From NCBI GenBank assembly GCA_036346375.1, contig CM070515.1:9322423-9386422 (forward strand): 64,000 nucleotides of DNA, in the 5' to 3' direction. Every line of letters begins with the position of its first letter. Within the stretch, counting starts at the first letter, position 1. The DNA comes from Guadua angustifolia (lineage: Eukaryota; Streptophyta; Magnoliopsida; Poales; Poaceae). Shown here piece after piece: positions 44,455-56,447 of the stretch. The notes beneath the pieces were generated by a model. That model saw only the letters and a list, made by a program, of their open reading frames with translations, searched no databases and was not told where the DNA came from. The translations under genes were made by a program, and so were the position numbers.

Positions 44455-47400
44455 TGTGGGGACCCGGATTACCAAATCCAACCCTCCAGTGTTTCAACCG
44501 CTTAGTCCGAGAACAATGAAGCGCAAAGACATCTGATGATGATAATACGTACATATCATAAAGTTCATAACAAGATATAAAAAAGAGTGTAACAACATTA
44601 TCACATTATTACAAGTATGAGGCCTCACGGTGAAGTGTACAAATAGCAATGAAATATAGAACAAAAAGAGCCAATCAGTTAGCCCACAGGCAACCGACTG
44701 GGGTGCGCTCCCTAGAAGATCGAGTCGTCCTCCTCCTCAAAGTCTCCAGCACAAATGTCGAACGGTGGATCACAGGCTCTTTGTTCACCCCTTCTTCCAT
44801 CATCTGCTTTTTGGAATAAGAAGCCCCCGCAATAAAAAGCGAGGGTGAGTATGCAACATACTCGCAAGTCTCGGAAACATAATGCAATAACTAAATGCAT
44901 GGCTTGAACAAAGGAAGGCATAACATGGTTCATTTGCATACAGCGAAATTTAAACTTGAATACAAGTAATATTTTCGTAAAGCAGCATTTAACAAAATGT
45001 AAATAGCATAAATAATTAAACTTGAAGTATAACAATTTTCCAGGTTCCAACTACCTGGTTGGCTCTAGCCGCCAAACTAAATCCGGGAGCTCCAGCCGCT
45101 CACGGATTCCCAACCACATTTTCATTTTTAAACCAAATCCATCATTTTTCATTTAAAACCAAAAATCAAAAAATCTACTATGTGAAAGCGTTCCACGCTT
45201 GCCCTTGTCCGTGGGCACGGCTACTTAAGTAGTTTTTAAGACTCTGCAGAGCTGGTACACTTTACCCACACGACATGATCAACCCCTTTCGCCAAGCTAT
45301 TGACACACTTCCTTTGGTGTGCCGGCAGGGAGATCATGACAAGGCCTTTCCAATGCACATACCACTACCGACTTCACCCGCTATGGTTTCGCTCTCACAG
45401 CCCCCCCTTGCGCCTTGCAAGTGTCATCCTGACAAACTCGCACAGCCCACTGGCGAAGTCAAATAACGATACATGCAAATTACTTAGCCAGGTCGTACCC
45501 ATATAGACATGTGGTTGTACTGTATAGCATGGCCCAAGGTAACACACGACCGGTCCTTAATTGACTAGGGCGACAATCACATTCGAATTTTTGTGCATCC
45601 CGCACCCGCCATTCAACCAATCCGCCTTGCCTAAATCATTTTTCACTTTAAATTTCAAATTAATACCGCAACACCAATTGCCATAATTTCCACAATTCAT
45701 TTTGAATCAAGAATGAAATCATTTCCATAATGGTAAGGTAATCGACGTGATTAAGCATGGCTAAGCATTTTCACTGCTCCCAAAATCAAAATGATTACCA
45801 TTAATTACAATAATTAGTTTTCCTAAGGTGTCAAAGGTTGTCAAGTTGAATATCAATGTGGCATAACAATTTGGCAATTAACTAAGCATTTAAAATGACA
45901 TTAAAATACAATTCATCATTCAAATAGCATGCAATAATTTAAAAACAAAATAGCATTCCATAATCTTGGGTTCAATATGGTCAAGGAGACTTGCCTTCAC
46001 CCTCTTCCGCTGCTGCTACCCCCGCTGGATGTTCCTCTCGCTCAACCGGTGCGTCGTCTACACGCGAAACACGCGAATCGAGGCAAAACAATAAATAAAA
46101 CCAGAAATAAATAAAATTCAAAAATTCATAAAAATGACATCAACAGATAGATCTTGATTTTATATGAATTTAGAAATTTGAATCGTTCGAATCGGAGTTT
46201 GAACGGAGGAGAACGGGCCTTCCGAAGTTTAAATGGAAGAAAAAAACAGGAAAATAAAAGGAGTGGACACGTGTCAGGCTCGGATTGGCTGGATTTTCGG
46301 ATTTATCAGTGATTAAACGAAATAAATCGCGTCGCTGACATGCGGGCCCCATGAGTCAGTGACTCGGCTCACGTGAACTCAGTGCACCGGGGCGCACGGG
46401 TGACGTGTTGAACACATGGCGCGACGTGGCATTGACATGGCTGGCACGCGGCTTACACGTGGCACCACGCGGATCTAGCGAAGACATGGCGGAGACGTGG
46501 CGCACACGTGGCGCGACGTGGCGGACACACAGATCTACGGCGAGGAGGTGGCGCACACGTGGTGCTGACGCGGCGCCACGCAGACCTAGGGCGAACGGTG
46601 ACGGCGACGTGGCAATGACACAGCAGATGGCTCGGTTGGCTCAAAGCTTACCACAGAAGTGTGCGCAGATCTGACCGTCGAGTGACGATCCGACGGCTGA
46701 GGGTGACGGAGTGAGTCGACGGCGAGTGACGGCGCTTCTTTGCCGGAGTCGGAGAAGACAAGATGTAAATCGGCGATGGAGTGTCGAAGCGAGCAAAAGA
46801 GTTAGCGTATTCGATAGAGGTTGACGAGGTGAGTCCAACGGTGCCAAAGATAGCGGCGGAAACTCACCGGTGAGAGAAGGATTAACGGCGGAAGGCTTTG
46901 GAAGAGAAGAGGTACTCCGGCGAGGTCTAGCGGCGCAACGGCTGCATCTCGGGAGGCGTGGAGTAGAGGAAAATGAGCGGCGCGGAGTGGTAAACCCTAG
47001 AGACGGCGGCTACAGTGCTTAAATACCCTCGGGAGGCGAGAGAAAGCACGGAACTCAAAGTTGGTCGGGCGGCCAGGACTTGCACGGGCGGCGGCGCACT
47101 TGGGGCGACGTGGCGTATCGTGAGCCGTAGATTCTTGATCGAACGATGGAGGCGAGAGAGCAGTAGGGTTAGGTTTAGGGTTTGTGAGTGGCGGCGCGAG
47201 TATCGGCCGCACGATTGAAGATCAACGGCTGAGATGCGATTGCAGATTAGGGTTTTATGCGGAATGGGCCGGCCGGGGAAATGAACAGGGATGGGCCGGT
47301 CAGATGAACAGTGAAGATGGCCCAACAAGGGTTAAAGGATTTAGTAAATTCAATAAAATACTAGAAAATCTGAATAAATCCAATAAATACAAATAAATAG

Positions 47401-47618
47401 CAAATAAATTCGGAAAAATCCCCAAAAATACAGAAAAATCAATTGAAACACAAGGAACCCAAATAAAATAATAAATATTTAATTTGAAGTATTGATTAAT
47501 TGAATTAAAACCTTATTGACTTTAAAAATTAAATTTAAGCTAGATTAAATTCGAGAAAATTTTCACGGGTTCGGATTTTGAAATTCGAGTTCAAGAACTT
47601 GAAAAACGGAATGTTACA
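44455..47618 (-). mobile_element. Solo LTR, 3164 bp, nested in the gypsy element
   Basis: Flanked by a perfect 5-bp duplication GCCGA (44450-44454 and 47619-47623) that interrupts the array sequence GGGCCGAGTGG. Read on the minus strand it starts TGTAACATTCCG and ends GGTCCCCACA, the TG...CA form and length of long grass gypsy LTRs (Tekay/Del- or RIRE3/RIRE8-like). No interior, primer site or second LTR is present, so it is the product of LTR-LTR recombination. Open frames inside are not coding. Confidence 0.85.
46267..46613. promoter_or_regulatory. Cluster of ACGTGGC/G-box motifs in the solo LTR
   Basis: ACGTGGC occurs at 46434, 46457, 46495, 46506, 46516 and 46607, plus ACACGTGTC at 46267. 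ACGTGKC is the core of plant ABA-response elements bound by bZIP factors. The region is part of a GC-rich, quasi-repetitive stretch of (GC)ACGTGGC. Whether it acts as an enhancer is inference. Confidence 0.5.
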
Positions 47619-48063
47619 GCCGAGTGGTACTCGTACATGTACGGCAGTCGGCTCATCATGGAGCGTACCTTGGATTGGTCTGATGACACCTACACCCGAT
47701 CATGCCAGAGCGTAGCGTGGCTCGTCATGGAGCGCGCCATCATTTGGCTCTGGGCCGAGTGGTACCCGTACATGTACGGCAATGGCTCATCATGGAGCGC
47801 ATCTTGATTGGTCTCGATGACACCTACACCGGCCATGCCGGAGCGTGGCGTGGCTCGTCATGGAGCGCGCCATCATTTGGCTCTGGCCGAGTGGTACCTG
47901 CTCATGTACGGCAATCGGCTCATCATGGAGCGTACCTTGATTGGTCTCGATGACACCTACACCCGGCCATGCCGGAGCGTGGCGTGGCTCGCTCATGGAG
48001 CGCGCCATCATTTGGCTCTGGTCGAGTGGTACCAGACATGTACGGTGGTCGGCTCATCATGGA
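47619..48063. repeat. Tandem array of ~130-bp units, right copy
   Basis: About three and a half units of the same array as 33304-33838, continuing directly from the part at 44384-44454 across the solo LTR. It runs into the truncated LTR at 48064. Confidence 0.85.
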
Positions 48064-48336
48064 GAACGATGAAGCGATTGAGGACAAGCGGAAGACCGCC
48101 TCAGAGCGGCCGACAAAGCACAAGCCCATGCGAGCGATGCCACCCTCGTGCCACCCTCTGCAGAGGTGCAGACGCTGCCTACCTACCCCTGTCGCCCACG
48201 GCTCCCGCTCTTCTTTTCTTCTGGCGCATTCAACACCTTCCAAAAGCTCTTCCTTTTGGCTTGGTTGGCCCGGACCACCCTCATGGGCCGGTCCATTCGG
48301 CCCATGGACTAGACACCCGGTTTCATGATTCCCACG
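48064..48336 (-). repeat. Truncated outer LTR
   Basis: Matches 32817-33081 only (the 5' half of the LTR in element orientation); the rest is deleted and joined to the tandem array. Its outer end reads TTCCCACG, the terminal A changed to G, followed by the GTCTC target duplication. Confidence 0.85.
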
Positions 48337-49179
48337 GTCTCCTCTTAGTAGGAGGAATCCTAATCGGACTTAGATTAGGACTAGACTGAATTCCCTTTGG
48401 CAAAGCACCGCAGTCATAAATTCCTCGTGTGTCGTCTGTTAATGCAAACTAAACATAATAGGATTATGTCATTAGTGATAAATGTGGTGATTAATTAAAA
48501 ACTTAAAAAATTGAAACCTCCATGTTACAGCTTGAGATAACAGTAGTAATTAATACTCTGCCTGGTCACAAACTTTAACTTGACGTCTTCAATATATGAA
48601 CTTCCAAAAGTAATTTAATAAACAGGAAAACTACCGAATGGTATACCATATGGTGTCTTTCCAATGGAAAATGTCCGTTGCCATTCAATTCACTACTCTA
48701 ATAGTATTTTGGTTGCCTATATCTTTTCCAAACTAGAGTTCACATAAACCACTCAAACCAAAATAATCCATTGTTCCCTCATTCTCTTTCTATCTACCAT
48801 GGTATTCTCCACTAGCGCACCACTGTGTGGGTAGTGGATCTCATCATTGAGCCCACCTACCAGGGATGAGCATGGGCATAGCAATAGGGAGATAGCATGG
48901 CGGGCAGTCATGGGCTCTCTCTCCATCCAACAAATTTCATCTTCACCTCTTTGGCCAATTCACTATCATCACACGTGGATGTGACAATATGAGCCATGGA
49001 GGTGCACGGAGCAGTGCTCATGCACCGCGTGAGTGAGTTCAGAGGCTACGACACTGTGGGCAAGCGAGCACGGTGGCAAGCCATAAGCCAATAGCCAATA
49101 GGTAGGTAAGCAATGCGGTAGATGGCGACCGAGCAGTTGATGTAATAGGGGCAGGTATAGCTGTGATGGATGGCCATGG

Positions 49180-49905
49180 CCGAGAGTGGGTGAAAGCTTT
49201 ATGCAATATCAAGTTTCATATATGAAACTTGGTGAAACAAAGTTTTAGTTATGAACTCGATTCAATCTCATATTTGAAACTCGTGGATTTATATTCTGAA
49301 ACCTAAACTCACACGAAAACTAGAGTTTTAGTTTTTGAAATTTGGAGAAACTTGCTTGAAACTTTCTTTCCATCTGTGTTTCATCTAGATTTCCCATGAA
49401 ACTTACCAAAAACACTGATGGAACCTTTTGAAATTTCTCGCAACCCACTGAAGCTTACTGAAACTTCTCTGAAACTTACTAAAATATGCATCAAACTTGC
49501 TTAAACTTCTCCAAAACTTTCTGACATAGGTATGAAATTTGCTTGACTTTTTCCTGAAATATGGATGAAACTTCATTATGTTTTAGTTTTGAAATATGAG
49601 TTTTCAATTTTGATGTTTAAATTTCAGTTCTAAAAAATTCTATCCTATTCAAAGACCTCCTGATGGAATATTGTTCTATGGAATCTTTTCATTGTAATTT
49701 TTGAACTTTATATTTGAAACATTCCTTGAATTTCCGTAAAACTTGCTTAACACTATTTGAAACACATTTGAACCCCTCTAAAACTTGCTTAAAATGCTTT
49801 TCAAAATTTTGCGGAAACCTGGTTGAAACATCAACCCGAAACTTTTGATGAAACATAAGACTCATTGAAACTTTGACAAAATATGAAACTTGATGAAACT
49901 TTGGT
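49180..49905. repeat. Degenerate GAAACTT array
   Basis: GAAACTT/TGAAACT and its variants recur more than 25 times at about 20-30 bp spacing over 700 bp. Near-inverted flanks (AAAACTACCG...GGTATACC at 48624-48646 and GGTATACCGTTGG...CGGTATAGTTTT at 49903-49940) suggest it is the interior of a ~1.3-kb TIR element. Confidence 0.5.
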
Positions 49906-50100
49906 ATACCGTTGGGAGTAATTCCAACGGTATAGTTTTGGGTAGCAGATCTCTTTGATAAATAGCTAGTGTATCCAAAAAAGATACAAAATTTTACATG
50001 GAGGAATTGTCTTCTAACATGACACCTAACGTTCTTTCTTCTAGTTGAATTTTCTCATCGGTATTAAGGATTATTATTTAGCTAGATGGATAATAATAAA

Positions 50101-50372
50101 TGTCTGTTTGGGGAGCTGTAACTTTTTTGAAAAAGTGATTTTTTGGCTTTCTGATCTAAAAAGTAGCTATAGCTTTTTATAAGAGACCGTTTGATAAACA
50201 ACTAATTTCTCCAGCAATAAGCTGCAAAAAGCAGGTCCTATCTAGCTTTCAACTTTTGGTTTTTGTTAGTTATATATAGCTTCTAAATTATGCAAAAAGC
50301 TACTTAAAAGCTGAGCTATTTAAAAGACATACTGGTTTTTTAAAGCTGATTTAAAGCTCCGTAACAAGGGCC
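50101..50372. mobile_element. hAT/PIF-type MITE (probable)
   Basis: TGTCTGTTTGGGGAGCTGTAAC at the left and AGCTCCGTAACAAGGGCC at the right are imperfect inverted repeats, with AGCTT/AAGCT-rich arms between. The target duplication is not clear. Confidence 0.5.
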
Positions 50373-51079
50373 TAAGTTTGAAGGAATGATATTTTCAAAA
50401 GCTTTTGGCCATTACCGCTCCTCAAAGTGGAATGGGTGTTTCCATTTTGCATGTCTAAGATTCGACATCATTGGTTGTTATTTGCATGGTATGGTACCAC
50501 TTAATTGTCCATTTGCACTATATATGTTGCTAATATATCACTTGATAATTGCCTTTAATGATTTCATAAGATCCTAATCTTTTGGATACTACTTCCTAAA
50601 CAGTTTTGCTTTGATGATGATACTTTCCAATTAAACCTTCAGAAAACATGTTGAGCAATACTTCAATGCTTTCCCTCCTAATAAGCACCTCTCAAACATG
50701 TTTTAACCATGATAACACCTAGTTGCAGAGCTAGAAATTAGGTAATTTAAGGCAAAAATCTGCATTGCACCGACGATCGTAAGCCCCTCCTGATAAAGTC
50801 TAGTGCAATAATATGATCTTCCCCACTAAACTAGCTACTTGCATTCTGGACTCCTGAATTCCGATACATCATGTCATTAACTTTAGTTATCCTAATTACT
50901 GCACCGAAGGATAAAAAGATGTTAATGGCGACAGACCTACAGTTTACCTATGACTGTGAGAGTGAAGTAAGCAAAAAAAAACCATGTAAAAAAAATTGCC
51001 ACGTGTGGGCCCTCTCCTTTCTCTTCGTCCGAACAGGCAAAAAGAAGCTACCTTTTGTTAGACTTAATCTTGATTTATT

Positions 51080-51560
51080 TAGTGTTTTGGAGTTAAGTGT
51101 GTGTGTGATCAAGGAAAGCATGGTGTGCATGCTTGTGTTAGTGGCTGTGTGTGCGTGCAAGTAAGTGAGACTTGCATGCATGAGTTAGTGGTTAGCGTGT
51201 GGAAGGGTGTGGTGACGTCAGGTGGTGTGTGACGAGTCCAGGAGCATGCAGATCGAGTTGCAGGGGATGCATGCTGGTGCATTGTGGAGCGGTGGACGCG
51301 GCCGTCGAGTGGAGGCCGGGTCGTGCGGATCTTTGCAGAGCTGCGCATGCATGTAGGTGTGCATATATGGGTGAGTGGTGGCGGATGCAACGGTGACCGA
51401 TTCTCGTGGCGTCGGAGTCGCGCCTTGAGACGTTAGCATGCATGCTGTGGCGACCGGTTCTTGCGGCCAGTGGGTGTCGTGGAACAGCATGATATGTGCG
51501 TGCATGTGTGTTTAAAGGCAAAGCTGTGTGCGAGGTCTGAGAGGGAGTGCATGCATAAAG
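51080..51560. other. TG-rich stretch with CATGCATG motifs
   Basis: CATGCATG-type sequences (RY motif, bound by plant B3 factors) occur near 51175, 51346, 51437 and 51549 in a TG-rich stretch about 0.7-1.1 kb upstream of the PHS1 start codon. Minus-strand His/Thr-rich frames are composition artefacts. Confidence 0.3.
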
Positions 51561-52283
51561 CAGTAGAGTGCTGTGCTTGCCAAGTACAGGTGTTGTGCGT
51601 GTGCTGTGTTGAGATTATTTAGTGAATAAACAAAGGAGTGCTAGTGTGTGTGAATCGCATGTGTGCCTGCTTCTTGCGTTGAGAGTGTTGTCCGAGTTTT
51701 CATCCACCAAGAGACCAGGAGTGAGTGAGCTGGGCCAACACCTTTCCCTATACCTATCGAACCTGTCGGTTTTCCCTGGGGGGTGTTTTTTTTCCATATA
51801 TAGACATATCTAAAATAATTTGTAGATTTGGCTCCACAGTTAAAATTTCTATTGAGCACTCCTTCCTCAACAAGAATCAAATTCACTGATTAATCATCAA
51901 TTTAATCATACTATTTAATTAATTACTTAATTAAATCGCTATTTAATCAAAATCAATACTAAAGCTCCCTTCTCAAGCTGCTGAGATTCTTCTAGCATAG
52001 TAGGTGACTATTGTCTGTCGTATATTCAAACTAAAAAAGTATACTAGTTTCACAAATTTAAAGGAAAAAAAAAGACTAAATTTATTAAGAACGAAATTTA
52101 AGGGGCCGGAAAAGCGACAGCTTCCTGCGATCCTGTCTCCCTCACCATTGCCCTTGTCTTCCCAGTTCCCACAAACTTCTCCAGTCCGCAACCAGACCAA
52201 ACTCCACAAGATTTCTTCAAGAAACCGCATTCAACTATATTTTCAGACATCCGTTTGGCCAGATTTTCTAGATTCGAATTGGA

Positions 52284-55200
52284 ATGGAAGAGGGAAGCTT
52301 AGAATCAGGATCGTTCTCCCGCTCGTCCTCCTTCGTAAGTGCGCCGAAACCAAAATCTCACATCACAAATTACTAGTTTCTTTGGTTCTCGCACGCTTTT
52401 CTCCGTAAGAATGGTGCCGTATCGATCTCAATCCTTGCAGGGTGGGTTCGAGGAATGGGTGGCATTGGTGAGGAAGCGCAATGGGAAGCCCTCCTCTTCG
52501 TCCCGGCCGCAGCCGAAGCCAGGCAGTTTGGCTGTCGAATCAACAATCAGGTACCATTCGTTTCTTTCTTACGTTCTTTTGATCTATTCGTGGTGAAATA
52601 ATTGCTTCTGCCTTGTGCATTGTATGTACCATGTGTCCATGTCCGATCGTCACTTGGACAAGGATCGTATTAGGTTTGTGTGATTCGTGTTGGGATATGT
52701 TAATTTGCTTATGGTTTGTGTTTGCTACGGCCAATCCCCCATCAAGTACTAATTGTATTAGTTTTGTATGATGTTTGTGGTGGCATTAGTTATGAGTGAT
52801 GTGGTGCCAAGGTGCTTGTCGACTGGATATATATACTTCCGTTCTAATGTTTGATCAAACATGACGAGCTTTCAAAAGGTTATTATTGGTTTGCTCCTAA
52901 TCATGTTCTTCTCTGCTGTCTTGTGATTTCTGGATGACACCTTATTCTCTTAAGCCTAAACTGATATATATCCTTACATTTTTTATCTGCTTCTCTAACC
53001 CTTCTCTTGAAATGTGTTTATCGAAGAAATTTTGCTTAATACTTTTTCTGCTTCTATGTTCTGGTTACTCTTGATGTTCATTTTCAGATTGCAAGTGTGT
53101 GTCTCTGGAGTTACGCCAACTGCCTCTGAGAATTTAAATGTAATCTGAACTTGGTCTGTGCTAGTCTGCTACTGCAGGACTGTTATATGTTTATTCTTTT
53201 ATGACTCTCCTGCGTACTCTCCAAAAAAATAAAAAGGAGTACAAATTTGCCAAGTAGGAAAAGATGAACACCCTATGTTGGAATACCCACTGAAAAGAAA
53301 ATGAACAATTATGTAAAATTCATGTAGTTTAGGTTCGAGTAGACTAAACCAGACCATTCATCTCACAGACTTACAGTAAATTATCAGTTGCAGCATTTTT
53401 ATAATTTTATTTATATTGTTACAAGAATAGAGAACAATGACATGATTTCTACTATGCATATGATTTTATTCCTTCATTGGATGAGTTCCTCAACAAAGGA
53501 TATATATTTTTTTCCAATTGATATGACTGTTGCACTTTCTATATTGCAGTTCAGAAGGACTAGAAATTGGAGAACCTGATAGCAATGTGATCACCTCCAA
53601 CCCACGTGATCAACTGCCAGAAACAAGCCTGTGGGACAGGCTTGGGAGGGTTTCTATGATGGACATTGAGTCAAGTAACTTCAGCTGGAGCTCGCTCTCT
53701 TCACTGCACCATACAAAACATACTACTACCAGTATGGAACCCTCTGAGGATGACACTAGCAGAAGTTTTGAGGTTTCTATTTGTTTCACTTGTCCATATA
53801 TTTCTGTAAATTTCCTATCCTAGATTCCTATTCTGAGGGTTTCTGTGATGTGCATCTTTCACTTTTGCTTACTGCAATGTAGGGATTTGATAAGTATCAA
53901 TTAGCATACAGCTCACAAGGCCTCAGCAAAAACATAGGAGAAATATCTTTCACGAGTATTTCCTTCATATGAAATGATTTCAAAATAAAAAATGAGTTTA
54001 TTAGCCATGTCTCTTATTCCCTTCTAACAATCTGCATAGGTGACGGTAAATTCTGGGGGATTAGTTTTCATTGCGTTATTCAGAACGTCTGAAAGTGATG
54101 AACTGCTGTCCAAGGAAGCTGCTGCAGTCATTAAGATAGCACCTTCAAGGATGGCCACACAGTCAGAACGCTTTGGGTACGAACTTGCTAAATGGCTTGG
54201 AGTGAGGACACCTCAAGTATGTACCTACTTTGCTAGCAGCCTAGCAGGCATTCAGGCTAACTATATACATATTACATTGACAACTTGCTTGACCAATGCA
54301 GGGCAGAGTGATTCACAACTCCTCATTCGAATGGCAACAAATCAAGGATGCAGTTGAGAATGCTCGACATGCAGCAATAGCTGTTGGTGATGAACTCGAG
54401 GAGATGATTTGCAGTGAGATGCTGGAAGCCCTTGAACTGAGCCGATGCCTATTCCTGATGAAGTATAAACTTCAAGTTACCAATAATGTACCCGACAAAA
54501 TGGCATCTTCTTAACATTAACATATAGGAATTTTTAATGCTGTTTTGCAGTTATGTACATGGCAGCCCTCTATTAGAGAACACAATGCCATTTGATTCAC
54601 GGGAGTCTGCTGAAAAAACCGCTGAAGCTTTAGGTAGGGTCTTGATACTGGACCTCGTACTGAGAAATGAGGATAGGCTACGGTGTCGTCCCCTTGGTTG
54701 GCGTGGAAACTATGCAAATTTACTTGTTGCTGAAAAGGAAGCTTATTCAAACCTTGATTCATTGGATGATGTTTACGATTCTGCCATCATGCGTTACAAG
54801 CCAGAGATCATCATAAGCCCTCAGAAACGGAAGCAGAGAAGAGCAGTTTCAATAAGTGGCAGTATTGGCTCAGATGTCTCAGAGCTTGTGTTGGAGGATG
54901 CTTATGATCCTAGTGAGCCTGAGATTTCCAGTTTCCATATTGTAGCCATTGATTCAGGCGTACCACGCAGACCACCTGCCGGTAAACGGGCAAAAGATCA
55001 AGAGAGCTACCCTAGGCTGGTGGAACTAACACTAAACAACTGGGACTATTCTTCGAACCTCTTATTTGAGTTGTCCTTTGGAAAACTTGGTATCCCAGGA
55101 CCTGAAGAATTTGATGTGTCATCTGATTATAGTTATCATTCTCCTCTGTCCGAGAGTGATATGGTAGCAACAGTCAATTCCTTCCGAGGAGGCTTTCGTA

Positions 55201-56407
55201 GTGCCATGAGGGACCTTCAACGGTTCCACATTTTCCTCCTCACACTCTTTCAGAAGCTGGATGGTCTATTGAAGATTTTCTTCAATCTTATGTATAAAGG
55301 TTTGAATGAATCTGAGAAGGAAGATGCTGGTTCTTCTGATTCACCATTGTGTTCTGTAGAGGCACAAACAGATTTATATGATGCTGAAGTTCCAAGGCAT
55401 ATGCGCAGGCCTTCCCGTACCTTATCCCGTGATAGTTTTGACCTTTCATCTCCTGCCTGTCGAGAGAGTTTTATGACTAAGAATTTCAAAGGAATTGGTG
55501 ATGCCTCCCGTGGTCTGCGGTTGACAATGAAGCTACGGGATTTTAACAAGTATGCTAAGGTTAACATCTTTCAAGTGTGGATGGAAAATTCATATATGTT
55601 TTACAGATAATACAGGAACATCTATTTGACATCTAGCTGTTTTTCACTCTCTGAATGTTTGGCTAAAATTTTCCTGAAATTATTTTAGACTTACGCTAAC
55701 TGCTGGAAAGAAATAATAGATTTTGAATGGGTCAAATTGAACATAGCATAAAATTAGCTGCAGGAAACCAAATAGCTATCTGTAAATGATTTCGGCACAT
55801 GACTTCCATACTAATTGAACATATAGTTTCAGATACATGTAGATACCTTGACAACCGTTTGCTCAATGCGACTGGTATAATGGTGGTTTGTTCCCATCAT
55901 TCCTGAAAATGTATCAACTGATTATATTCATTATGCAATACTATGTTTACAGGTGGACAGTGAATTAAGCAAAGAAATAGAACAATGGAACGACATGCTC
56001 AGGACTGATGTTGTGAAATTGTGTCAAGACAACAGTTTTAACACAGGCTTCTTTGAAGGAATAGATAATAGCATTGCTGTTGATGCTTATGAGTTGAAGG
56101 TAATCATAATGTACCCAACCTGTCTGGTAACTAATTGTATATTACAGTAATTGAACATAACAAGCAATTCTGTTTTCAGGTTCGACTTGAGCACATTCTT
56201 GAGAGGATATCGTTGATTTCTGATGCTGCAAGCACTGAACGTCCTTCTCAGATCACAGATTACTTGTATATTGGTGGTGCTCTAGCTGCTCGGTCAACAT
56301 ACACACTTCAGCACCTTGGCATCACTCATGTATTGTGCTTGTGCGCAAATGAAATTGGACAGTCCGAATCTCAGCAGCCTTGCCTTTTTGACTATCGAAA
56401 CTTCTCA
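52284..56407 (+). CDS. PHS1: PHS1: tubulin kinase / dual-specificity phosphatase, 5' eight exons
   Basis: Eight exons with GT-AG introns: 52284-52334, 52441-52550, 53550-53772, 54040-54216, 54302-54462, 54551-55559, 55953-56099, 56180-56407; together 702 codons in one frame. Residues ~129-520 are the actin-fragmin-kinase-like domain (AAAVIKIAPSRMATQSERFG near 153; RNEDR at 279-283; VAIDSGVPRRPP from 372), the part of PHS1 known to phosphorylate alpha-tubulin under osmotic stress. Residues ~590-702 lead into the dual-specificity phosphatase domain (WNDMLR, FNTGFFEG, LYIGGALAARS, LGITHVLCLCANEIGQ). The phosphatase Cys loop and C terminus are not in the window: the last donor GTAAGT is at 56408 and the next exon must lie beyond 64000. 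Arabidopsis PHS1 is 929 residues, so roughly a quarter is missing. Start chosen as the first ATG of a 17-codon exon (MEEGSLESGS); not otherwise proven. Confidence 0.93.
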
Positions 56408-56447
56408 GTAAGTACATTTGAGAAAAATCTATTATATAATAAAAGCT

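Larger units (their letters stand above)
32544..48336 (-). mobile_element. Tat-lineage Ty3/gypsy retrotransposon with three LTRs
   Basis: One insertion on the minus strand, bounded by GTCTC at 32539-32543 and 48337-48341. In element order (right to left): truncated LTR (48336-48064), a 3'-noncoding tandem array interrupted by a solo LTR, polypurine tract, full LTR (44162-43619), primer-binding site, gag, protease, RT, RNase H plus a second archaeal-type RNase H, integrase, antisense genes, tandem array, polypurine tract, full LTR (33081-32544). The second RNase H and the antisense ORFs downstream of integrase mark the Tat group (RIRE2/Grande/Retand-like). The three-LTR form implies unequal recombination between elements followed by deletion of most of the first unit. 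Coding regions are broken throughout. Confidence 0.88.
48342..52283. other. Intergenic region upstream of PHS1
   Basis: No gene supported. It contains the GAAACTT array (49180-49905), a MITE (50101-50372) and a TG/CATGCATG-rich stretch (51080-51560). The PHS1 promoter and 5' UTR should lie in the last few hundred bases, but I cannot place the transcription start. Confidence 0.5.

Noticed and set aside
46356..47328. Open frames inside the solo LTR
   Set aside because: They follow GC-rich low-complexity DNA in an LTR that should be non-coding.
51109..51521. Minus-strand frames rich in His and Thr
   Set aside because: Composition artefact of the TG/CA-rich DNA.
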